Source: Granulosicoccus antarcticus IMCC3135
GTDB lineage: Bacteria > Pseudomonadota > Gammaproteobacteria > Granulosicoccales > Granulosicoccaceae
DNA length: 64,000 nt
Direction of reading: 5' to 3'
NCBI RefSeq assembly: GCF_002215215.1
Contig: NZ_CP018632.1
Coordinates: 3,592,501 to 3,656,500 of the forward strand
In this document: one piece after another, positions 11,402 through 18,376 of the stretch
How the letters are laid out: every line of letters begins with the position of its first letter
Numbering within the stretch: position 1 is the first letter of the stretch
Translations under genes and position numbers: made by a program
The notes under the pieces: generated by a model
The model's input: only the letters and a program-made list of their open reading frames with translations
Databases searched by the model: none
What the model was told of the DNA's origin: nothing

Positions 11402-11922
11402 TGGCACACGTGGCACATAACGGCAGTAACGGGTTTACCGTTGCTGCTCGCCACATTGTCAGCATCTGGGCATTGTTGGGTGGCGCCGTGTTGCTTGCGG
11501 TGATCGCGATCAACATGCTCTCGGTAATCGGGTCGGTATTTGGACGACCCTTTCCCGGTGACTTTGAGTTGACCGAGATGGGAGTTGCTATCGCCGCATT
11601 CGCCTTCCTGCCTTACTGTCAGGTGACGGGGGCGAATGTTACAGCCGACATCTTCACATCGCGTGCTTCACCGCGCTGGATTGCCTTTCTAACGCTTCTG
11701 GGGGCTGTTGTCGCACTTGTATTCAGCGTACTTCTTATCTGGCGCATGTATTTCGGGATGCTTGACCAGAAGACGTATGACTATATGACGGCCATCCTGC
11801 AAGTTCCTCAGTGGATCGCCTTTTTGCCAATTCTGATCTCTCTCGCGCTACTCGCGCTGGCAGCCATGACCACCATTGTAGAAGAAGGATACATCGTGAA
11901 GAAAGGTCGCCCTCATGTCTGA
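11401..11922 (+). CDS. dctQ: TRAP transporter small permease (DctQ family)
   Basis: Inner-membrane protein of 173 residues with four predicted transmembrane segments (about residues 20-43, 57-75, 96-115 and 137-157). The family segment FPGDFELTEMGVAIAAFAFLPYCQ is recognisable. It starts on the last base of the dctP stop and overlaps dctM by eight bases, indicating coupled translation. It partners with the large permease. Confidence 0.88.
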   Translation: MAHVAHNGSNGFTVAARHIVSIWALLGGAVLLAVIAINMLSVIGSVFGRPFPGDFELTEMGVAIAAFAFLPYCQVTGANVTADIFTSRASPRWIAFLTLLGAVVALVFSVLLIWRMYFGMLDQKTYDYMTAILQVPQWIAFLPILISLALLALAAMTTIVEEGYIVKKGRPHV

Positions 11923-13270
11923 AGCCATGATGCTAGGCCTTGGTGGTTTTGTGGTCCTTGTTGCGCTGATTGCCGTGCGTATGCCCATTGCCTACGCGAT
12001 GATGCTTGTGGGTGCTATTGGCACGATGATTATCAATGGTCCTACGTTGGTGCTGAGCCAACTCAAGACTCTCGCCTATGGACAGTTCTCTGTCTATGAT
12101 CTGTCGGTTGTTCCCATGTTCGTGCTCATGGGGGCGATTGCATCCAAAACAGGATTATCCAAGGCGCTGTTTCGGGCTGCTAACGCCTGGCTCGGTTGGT
12201 TGCCCGGAGGCACGGCGATGGCGGCAATTGCAGGCTGCGCTGGATTCGGTGCGGTCTGCGGCTCGTCCCTGGCGACGGCCTCTACCATGGGTAAAGTCGC
12301 CTTGCCAGAGCTGCGCCGATACAACTACTCGGGTGCGCTTGCGACAGGAACGCTTGCAGCAGGTGGTGTGCTTGGCATTCTAATCCCGCCCTCGGTGGTA
12401 CTCATCATCTATTCGATTATCGTCGAGGCCAATATCGTCACGATGTTCATGGCGGCCTTCATTCCCGGCATCCTGGCGGTTATTCTGTTCCTTCTGACGA
12501 TTGCCATCTATGTGGCTATCTATCCTGAGGCCGGACCAAAAGGTGGCATGCCGGAACGCCGGGAGTTCACCGAAGCCACTGTCGGCATGATCCCCGTTTT
12601 GATCATCTTCGGATTGGTGATCGGCGGTATCTACGCAGGCCTGTTCAATCCAACACCGGCTGCAGCCGTTGGTGTTGCTCTGGTGATTATTTTCGGTTTC
12701 ATTCAGCGCACACTCGACTGGACGAGCATGCGCGAAGCGCTACTAGAGACAGCATCAACCACGGGCATGATCTATCTGATCCTGTTGGGGGCAGAATTGC
12801 TCAAGATATTCATGTCTCGCTCTGGTCTGCCACAGGAGGCGGCTCTGTGGGTGGCTAGCTCTGGTCTGGCCCCAATGATGATTCTTGTCCTGTTACTGGT
12901 TGCCCTCATCGTGTTGGGATGCCTGATGGATTCCTTATCGATGATTCTGTTGGTGATTCCGTTTTTCTGGCCTGTGCTTGTTGAAGTCAATGGCGGCATC
13001 TACCAGATGGCAGATGGAGCCGGCTACGGCATGAGTACGGAGGATCTGAAAGTCTGGTTTGGCATTCTTGCGCTCATTGTCGTTGAACTTGGTCTCATCA
13101 CACCCCCAGTCGGGATGAACGTTTTTGTGATTTCGTCGCTGGCCAAAGACGTCCCCATGATCGAAACATTCAAAGGCGTTCTGCCATTTTTCGGGGCTGA
13201 AATAGTTCGTATCAGCCTGCTGGTCGCCTTTCCTGCGATCGCGCTCTGGCTTCCGCACGCTTTACAATAG
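11915..13270 (+). CDS. dctM: TRAP transporter large permease (DctM family)
   Basis: Sodium-coupled transport subunit, 451 residues, with about a dozen hydrophobic segments. Characteristic pieces include the GFGAVCGSSLATASTMGKVALPEL region (residues 108-131), GTLAAGGVLGILIPPSVVLIIY soon after, and the C-terminal ITPPVGMNVFVISS motif. It is complete and directly followed, two bases on, by the hydroxy-acid dehydrogenase gene. That links uptake with oxidation of the same substrate. Confidence 0.92.
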   Translation: MSEAMMLGLGGFVVLVALIAVRMPIAYAMMLVGAIGTMIINGPTLVLSQLKTLAYGQFSVYDLSVVPMFVLMGAIASKTGLSKALFRAANAWLGWLPGGTAMAAIAGCAGFGAVCGSSLATASTMGKVALPELRRYNYSGALATGTLAAGGVLGILIPPSVVLIIYSIIVEANIVTMFMAAFIPGILAVILFLLTIAIYVAIYPEAGPKGGMPERREFTEATVGMIPVLIIFGLVIGGIYAGLFNPTPAAAVGVALVIIFGFIQRTLDWTSMREALLETASTTGMIYLILLGAELLKIFMSRSGLPQEAALWVASSGLAPMMILVLLLVALIVLGCLMDSLSMILLVIPFFWPVLVEVNGGIYQMADGAGYGMSTEDLKVWFGILALIVVELGLITPPVGMNVFVISSLAKDVPMIETFKGVLPFFGAEIVRISLLVAFPAIALWLPHALQ

Positions 13271-13272
13271 GA

Positions 13273-14400
13273 ATGAGTAGCTGCGTGAAAATTGAAGATT
13301 TTCGTCGTCGTGCCAGACGCCGCTTGCCCCGAATGGTATTCGATTATCTGGAAGGTGGTGCGGCAGGCGAGCGAGGTCTTTCGCGCAACCGTGAAGCGTT
13401 CTCCAAGCATCTATTCGAAGCACGGCGTCTGACTGACGTGAGCCATCGTGATGCCTCAGCGAGTCTGTTTGGCAAGCGTTATCCGTTACCGCTCGCCATC
13501 GCACCCACCGGCATCAATGGGGTGCTTCGTCCCGGGGGTGATCTCATGCTGGCACGGGCAGCCGCCCGTCATGGCATCCCGTTTTGCTTATCCACGGCCT
13601 CCACCTCGACCATCGAGGAGGTGGCTACAGCATCGGATGGCGAAAAGTGGTTTCAGCTATACGTACTGCACCGAGAGCAGGGGATGCTCTTTGTGAAACG
13701 AGCGCTCGATGCCGGTTACACCACACTGATTCTTACCGTGGATGTGGCCGTCAACGGTAAGCGTGAGCGCGATATGCGATCAGGATTCAAAGTGCCGTTC
13801 AGGCTTTCACCGCGTATCGCTCTTGATGCGGCATTACATCCGCTCTGGTCTGCTTCACAAATACGTCACGGTCTACCAGAGCTTGCAAACTTTGCTACAG
13901 CACAAGCGACAGATGCATCGTCTCAGGCCGCACTGATGAATCGCCAGATGGATGCAAGTTTTGACTGGGCCGCCTTTGCACAATTGCGAAATGCCTGGCC
14001 GCACAAACTCATTCTCAAGGGATTGAATTCCCTGGCAGAGGTGGGGCTGGCGGAGAGGGCCGGTGCCGATGCGGTCATACTTTCCAACCACGGTGGTCGT
14101 CAGCTCGAGGATGTCGCAGCGCCTATTGACACACTGCGGGCAGTCGCCGGTAAGTGCAAAATGCCACTATTGCTCGACAGTGGCATTCGCTCAGGGGCTG
14201 ATGTAGTCAAGGGGATGGCTGCCGGTGCGCAACTGTGCCTGCTGGGTCGTGCAACTCTTTATGGCCTGGCAGCCGATGGAGAAGCAGGCGTTTGCGACGT
14301 TATCAAAATGATCGCCTCCGAAATTGATACAACGCTTGCTCTGACCGGTTATCCACGGGTGAGCGAGATTGGCCCCGAGGCGCTGCTTGCTGCGCATTAA
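13273..14400 (+). CDS. FMN-dependent alpha-hydroxy acid dehydrogenase, mandelate/lactate dehydrogenase type
   Basis: TIM-barrel flavoenzyme of 375 residues oxidising an alpha-hydroxy acid to the alpha-keto acid. The signature SNHGGRQLED puts the catalytic base at His273; FMN phosphate-binding segments LDSGIRSG and LLGRATLYGL follow, and the N-terminal FDYLEGGA and PLAIAPTGINGV blocks are intact. Lactate dehydrogenase (LldD) is the sequence alternative. Because a benzoylformate-decarboxylase-like gene opens the same operon, a mandelate-type substrate is the better guess. It follows dctM after two bases with an ATG whose own ribosome binding site is weak, so coupling is likely. Confidence 0.82.
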   Translation: MSSCVKIEDFRRRARRRLPRMVFDYLEGGAAGERGLSRNREAFSKHLFEARRLTDVSHRDASASLFGKRYPLPLAIAPTGINGVLRPGGDLMLARAAARHGIPFCLSTASTSTIEEVATASDGEKWFQLYVLHREQGMLFVKRALDAGYTTLILTVDVAVNGKRERDMRSGFKVPFRLSPRIALDAALHPLWSASQIRHGLPELANFATAQATDASSQAALMNRQMDASFDWAAFAQLRNAWPHKLILKGLNSLAEVGLAERAGADAVILSNHGGRQLEDVAAPIDTLRAVAGKCKMPLLLDSGIRSGADVVKGMAAGAQLCLLGRATLYGLAADGEAGVCDVIKMIASEIDTTLALTGYPRVSEIGPEALLAAH

Positions 14401-14860
14401 AAACCGTTCGCGCTTGGAATTTCAAACATCGATAGTCAGTGTGGACGAGCGCAGTTTGAAGCCAACACAGTCTCTATAGATAGTGGTTTTTGATTTCAAC
14501 AATGGAGTTTTATGGATCGTCCTGAAATGCTCGGCGACAGAGACGCGTTAGATGCACACCATCACAAGTTGAAGATGCGAGTATTGCGCCGCTATCGGAT
14601 ATCGTACGCCGCCTTCATGCAACTCCCAGAAAGTGCCAAATGACGTACTAATGTGTTCTATTTCCCCACAGCTCATCTGCAAAGTGCTGTGCGCGAGCAA
14701 AGCAATCAGGATATTGCCGCCAGTATCATCGGTCACGTTCAACCGTGGGTTCGAGTCCGTCGAAGAGCTCAAGGGGCGCTGTCTGGCCGAGACCGGTTTT
14801 GAACCACCGATTGCGCCGGTATTCAAGCAGAACTACGCCAAGGCGAGTGAGGTCTGAGCC
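14401..14860. other. Non-coding or decayed stretch with unassigned short frames
   Basis: No intact gene is visible. A 43-codon frame on the plus strand (14512-14643, beginning MDRPEMLGDRDAL) has no recognised relative. A second frame ending at 14857 carries FNRGFESVEELKGRC and FEPPIAPVFKQNYAKASEV, which look protein-like and may be the tail of a lost gene. Together with the fragments that follow, the stretch reads as the start of a degraded operon. Confidence 0.4.
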
Positions 14861-15121
14861 ATGACAGAGGAGTTTGATGACAATTATTCACGTGCACGAT
14901 TTCATAGTGCGCTGGATAACGCCATCAGGCTGGCACCGGCGGCGCGAGCAGCCGGTATACCCGTCATCTTTACTGAAGTGAAATACGGCAGAACGGGTGA
15001 TCACCTTGAAAAACGCCGGGATACACCAGCATTGTTGTTGTCGCACTCGGCTACCGAGACGCGGAAAAAGACTTCAACGCCACTCTACCCAAATCACGTT
15101 TGCCCTATTCGGACGTTCTGA
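14861..15121 (+). pseudogene. Isochorismatase-like amidohydrolase remnant
   Basis: The frame begins MTEEFDDNYSRA, the start typical of N-carbamoylsarcosine amidase-type cysteine hydrolases. It then jumps to LDNAIRLAPAARAAGIPVIFTEVKYG, normally found about 35-40 residues further into the fold. The segment with the catalytic Asp (the ALLVIDF-like strand) is missing, and the frame loses similarity after about residue 55. An internal deletion plus 3' loss is the simplest reading. It is followed by other remnants. Confidence 0.6.
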
Positions 15122-15132
15122 CGGAAGTCTGA
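15019..15132 (+). pseudogene. Nitroreductase-type C-terminal remnant
   Basis: In a different frame from the preceding fragment, the plus strand encodes [20 protein letters not shown] followed by [13 protein letters not shown] and a stop. The pattern of a small hydrophobic strand, LGY, then an R-rich short tail of about 20 residues is how nitroreductase-family proteins end. Nothing of the flavin-binding N-terminal part is present. Assignment rests on about 35 residues. Confidence 0.4.
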
Positions 15133-15167
15133 GTGAAGTTGTTCACTATTGATAACAAGGAAGCGAC

Positions 15168-15302
15168 ATGACCAGCTTTTCAAATGACAAGACGATGTTT
15201 ACAGCGGCAGTAGTCCGCGACACTGGCGGGCCGTTCAAACTCGAACAAGTCTCTAAAAACGAGCCTCAAGGCGATGAGGTGCTGGTAGGCTCAGCTGAGT
15301 GA
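15168..15302 (+). pseudogene. Aryl-alcohol dehydrogenase N-terminal remnant
   Basis: Forty-four codons after a good ribosome binding site (AAGGAA) encode a typical zinc alcohol dehydrogenase N-terminus: FTAAVVRDTGGPFKLEQVS, then a degenerate GDEVLV. This is the style of benzyl-alcohol/aryl-alcohol dehydrogenases. The frame stops inside the 3' end of the neighbouring IclR gene, before the first zinc ligand. It suggests the locus once had an aromatic alcohol dehydrogenase, consistent with the aromatic genes upstream. Confidence 0.65.
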
Positions 15303-16082
15303 GGTAGTCTCTTTGTTGTCGCCCAGTTTTAGGGAAATTCGTTGCGACGTTTCCAGCAACTTGGGAATCCAGCTGATTAGTGTGTCGCGTGAAACACGAA
15401 ATACCGGCGCTGAAATACTGATTGCCGCAATAACGTGACCGTTCATGCCGAATACTGGTGCCGCGATGCAGTGGATTTCCATCTGGTGTTCGCAATCATC
15501 CATCGCAAACCCTTGCTGTCTGATCTTGTCGAGCTCGGCTGAAAATCTGTCTGTTTCACAAATCGTATTCTCAGTAAAGCGATCAAGCGACATCCGTGGT
15601 ATCAGGGCCTCAGTGATTTCTGACTCAGTAAAGGCGAGGATTGCCTTACCCAGCCCGGTGCAATGCAGTGGACCTCGGTTCCCTAGTTGAGAGATCATCT
15701 GAATTGTTTGTTGCGAATCGACTCGATCAACATAGAGAAGCTTTGTATCGTCGCGCTGCCCGACCAGAACATTCTCCTTCACGAAAGCTCCAAGTGTCTC
15801 GATCTCCGGCCTGACTGCATCACGGATCTTCAGACCGTGAACGGCCTTTAAGGATAAGGCGGACAGCCGCAGTCCAAGCCGGTAGCCGTTTTCTTCCGCA
15901 TTGAATTCCAGCAAGCATTCATCTGTTAACGAGGTCAAAACCCGATGCAGAGTGCTTTTAGGAAACTTGAGTTCTCGCATCAGGGAAGTAAACGAGCATG
16001 CTTTGCGATGGCGTGCAACTTCTTCCAGTACAAGAATAGAACGGGTCAATGGTGAAACTGTACCTTCGCCGCGCTTTGGCAT
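15291..16082 (-). CDS. IclR-family transcriptional regulator
   Basis: IclR regulator of 263 residues: winged helix-turn-helix at about residues 10-70 (FTSLMRELKFPKSTLHRVLTSL) and the GAF-like effector domain, including GPLHCTGLGKAILAF and the C-terminal AAPVFGMNGHVIAAISIS block. It diverges from the enolase-superfamily/aldolase/dehydrogenase operon across 200 bases that contain a strong palindrome, and so is its likely local regulator. Its 3' end overlaps the alcohol dehydrogenase remnant on the opposite strand. Confidence 0.88.
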   Translation of the reverse strand: MPKRGEGTVSPLTRSILVLEEVARHRKACSFTSLMRELKFPKSTLHRVLTSLTDECLLEFNAEENGYRLGLRLSALSLKAVHGLKIRDAVRPEIETLGAFVKENVLVGQRDDTKLLYVDRVDSQQTIQMISQLGNRGPLHCTGLGKAILAFTESEITEALIPRMSLDRFTENTICETDRFSAELDKIRQQGFAMDDCEHQMEIHCIAAPVFGMNGHVIAAISISAPVFRVSRDTLISWIPKLLETSQRISLKLGDNKETTSLS

Positions 16083-16142
16083 TTTTCCTTCCTTATTTCT
16101 TGACAGACAGATTGACAGGTTTTATGGTCTTGGTGGCGTACC

Positions 16143-16171
16143 CTTATGAGGAACTAGAGTTCCTTCATAAG
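16143..16171. promoter_or_regulatory. Palindromic operator, probably for the divergent IclR regulator
   Basis: CTTATGAGGAACT-AG-AGTTCC(T)TCATAAG is an almost perfect 13-base inverted repeat broken by one extra T on the right arm. A further GGAACT copy starts two bases on. It sits about 60 bases upstream of the IclR start and about 70 upstream of the small frame at 16238. This is the clearest operator-like sequence in the left half of the window. Confidence 0.65.
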
Positions 16172-16237
16172 GAACTCGCATGTTATCACCTCGTGGCTTT
16201 GGATGGCGCGCGGCAATCAAATCCATTGGGAGGATTC

Positions 16238-16288
16238 ATGGGAAACCAATTCAAAGCAACGTTGGCGTTATGGGTGCTGCCGGCATGA
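16238..16288 (+). CDS. Possible 16-residue leader peptide coupled to the enolase-superfamily gene
   Basis: A strong ribosome binding site (GGGAGGA, 16228-16234) precedes an ATG that opens a 16-codon frame (MGNQFKATLALWVLPA). Its stop overlaps the ATG at 16285 of the next gene as ATGA. The next gene's own ATG lacks an evident ribosome binding site, so the small frame may serve to load ribosomes by coupling. It could equally be a chance frame if translation of the enzyme starts further upstream. Confidence 0.3.
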   Translation: MGNQFKATLALWVLPA

Positions 16289-17451
16289 ACCGTTCTGTAG
16301 CAACGGATACGTCCGTGAAAATAAGCAAGATCGATGTCTGGTCTTTCCGTGAACCGATCGAGCGGGTGGTTGCCACCTCCTTTGGAAGGATGACGGACCG
16401 TCGGTGTGTTCTGGTGCGGATTGAAGATCGCGATGGTTGTTTTGGTTTTGGTGAAATCTTTGCCAACTGGCCCGTCGCCGCTCCGGAGAATCGAGCTCGA
16501 TTGCTTGCAGAGGATCTAGCGTGGTTGTTGCTGGGGCGGGAGATTTCGTCCCCAACTGAGATGTTCGACTATCTTGTTTTGACGACTCGGCTGGTGGCGC
16601 TTCAAGCGGGGGAGTTCGGGCCGTTTCAACAAGCCATTGCGGGGCTGGATATCGCCATCAATGACCTGTTTGCGCGCAAGGCCGATATGTCATTGGCACG
16701 GTATCTCGCCGCCGATACGGCCCCAGCGGTGCCTGTCTACGCCAGCGGGATTCACATCGACAGTGCGGATGAGATGATCGCCGCTGCCCGGCAAGTCGGA
16801 TTCACTCGCTTTAAGGTCAAGGTCGGTTTCGACACTGACGCGGAACCCGCAAAGCTGACGCGACTGGTCGAAACGCTGCGCAAGGGTGAAACCTTGATGG
16901 TAGATGCAAACCAGGCGTGGAATTTTGATCAGGCTCGAAATTTTGCTCATGCGACCCAATCGCTCGGGCTTGGTTGGATCGAAGAGCCAATGCCCGTTGA
17001 CGCGAATCCGGCCCAATGGCGTGATCTGGCGACGGTAACTGATACGCCCCTTGCGGGGGGTGAAAACCTTGCGGGTTTCGCAGCGTTTGAACAGGCAATC
17101 GACGAGCGTGTTCTGTCTATTATCCAACCGGATGTAGCCAAATGGGGCGGCGTCTCCGGGTGTTTGGCAGTAGGGTTCGCGGCAAAAGCGCAGGGTAAAA
17201 CATATTGTCCTCATTTTCTCGGCGGTGGTGTTGGTCTGATGGCTTCTGCCCATGTTCTGGCGGCTTGCGCTGGGGGATGGCTTGAGACAGATGTAAATGA
17301 CAGCGTCCTACGAAGCGCTTTTGATGGCCTTGATGGGTCTCAAATCACGAATGGCACCCGCCAAATAGACACATCGCCCGGGATGGGAATCACCTTCCTT
17401 CCTGCTGCGATTACTCCCTTTTTGACATCGCATTATGAGGTTTCACAATGA
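16285..17451 (+). CDS. Mandelate racemase/muconate lactonizing (enolase superfamily) enzyme
   Basis: Enolase-superfamily enzyme of 388 residues, mandelate-racemase subgroup. The catalytic set can be read: Lys177-x-Lys179 (FKVKVGF), metal ligands Asp207, Glu233 and Glu260 (MVDANQAW, WIEEP, GGEN), and the Asp283/His310 dyad (QPDVAKWGG, CPHFLGGG). Spacing matches mandelate racemase closely. Such enzymes are racemases or acid-sugar dehydratases; the HpaI-type aldolase next door favours a dehydratase making a 2-keto-3-deoxy acid (inference). The frame is open to an ATG at 16180, but conserved sequence starts near residue 10 from the chosen start. The stop overlaps the aldolase start. Confidence 0.82.
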   Translation: MNRSVATDTSVKISKIDVWSFREPIERVVATSFGRMTDRRCVLVRIEDRDGCFGFGEIFANWPVAAPENRARLLAEDLAWLLLGREISSPTEMFDYLVLTTRLVALQAGEFGPFQQAIAGLDIAINDLFARKADMSLARYLAADTAPAVPVYASGIHIDSADEMIAAARQVGFTRFKVKVGFDTDAEPAKLTRLVETLRKGETLMVDANQAWNFDQARNFAHATQSLGLGWIEEPMPVDANPAQWRDLATVTDTPLAGGENLAGFAAFEQAIDERVLSIIQPDVAKWGGVSGCLAVGFAAKAQGKTYCPHFLGGGVGLMASAHVLAACAGGWLETDVNDSVLRSAFDGLDGSQITNGTRQIDTSPGMGITFLPAAITPFLTSHYEVSQ

Positions 17452-18251
17452 CACATGTTTTTCCGACAAATCCTTTCAGAACCGCCTTGGCTAAGCAGGG
17501 GCGTCCCTTGGTCGGGATCTGGTCAGTTCTCAATTCATCTAATGTTGTCGAAGGTCTGGCACATTCAGGATTCGACTGGATGTTGATCGATAACGAACAC
17601 GCGCCCACGGACCTTGGAGATACTCTGTCTCACTTGCGGGCCATCGCTGGATCGGACACGGCTCCCATTGTGCGTTTGCCATGGAATGATCCGGTCATGA
17701 TAAAAAAGTACCTTGATATCGGAGCCCAGACCTTGATGCTGCCGTTTGTTCAGTCGGTTGAGGAGGCCAAGGCCGCAGTTGCCGCCACACGATATGCACC
17801 GCAAGGCCATCGTGGTATAGCCATGATGCATCGTGCCAGCAGGTATGGCCGCATCCGCGATTACATTGATCGGGCAAACGATGAACGTTTCCTGATAGTA
17901 CAGATTGAAACCCCCACAGCCTTGGATGTTGCTGAAGATATTGCTGCAGTCGAGGGCGTTGATGCGGTGTTTTTTGGGCCGGGTGACCTATCGACGTTGA
18001 TGGGACATCGCGGCAACCCGACACACCAGGATGTTCTGGAGGCCATGGAGGCGAAGTGCCGCCTTCTGCACAAGGCTGGAAAAACCGTTGGTATTCTTGC
18101 TCCTAACGCCGAGGCGGCAGAACGGTTTATCCAGTTCGGATTTGATTTTGTGTCGGTCGCGACAGACGGTGCGATTATTTTTAACGCAGCTGACGGGATC
18201 GCAGCACGTTTCGTCTCTCTGTCCGAGGCGAATACAGCCAAGGAGGCGTAA
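17448..18251 (+). CDS. HpcH/HpaI-family class II pyruvate aldolase
   Basis: Metal-dependent aldolase of 267 residues in the 4-hydroxy-2-oxoheptanedioate / 2-keto-3-deoxy-acid aldolase family. It cleaves a 2-keto-4-hydroxy acid to pyruvate (or an oxo-acid) plus an aldehyde. Visible active-site residues are His51 (DNEHAP), Arg76 (IVRLPW), and the metal ligands Glu154 (QIETPTAL) and Asp180 (FFGPGDLS). It shares ATGA with the upstream dehydratase-like gene, and an aldehyde dehydrogenase gene follows. The three fit dehydration, cleavage and aldehyde oxidation. Confidence 0.87.
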   Translation: MTHVFPTNPFRTALAKQGRPLVGIWSVLNSSNVVEGLAHSGFDWMLIDNEHAPTDLGDTLSHLRAIAGSDTAPIVRLPWNDPVMIKKYLDIGAQTLMLPFVQSVEEAKAAVAATRYAPQGHRGIAMMHRASRYGRIRDYIDRANDERFLIVQIETPTALDVAEDIAAVEGVDAVFFGPGDLSTLMGHRGNPTHQDVLEAMEAKCRLLHKAGKTVGILAPNAEAAERFIQFGFDFVSVATDGAIIFNAADGIAARFVSLSEANTAKEA

Positions 18252-18376
18252 CTAAACATCATTTCCGATCGACAGTGGTTTGAAATCATTTCTGTTTTGA
18301 TTCTCGACCATTTCGTCGATTTGAATGTTTGGTACGCAGCCCCATCCCCGCTGAATACAACTGACAAAAAGAGCAG

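Noticed and set aside
16180-16284. Upstream ATG (16180) as start of the enolase-superfamily enzyme
   Set aside because: It would add 35 residues unlike the family and has no good ribosome binding site, so the start near 16285 was preferred, though not proved.
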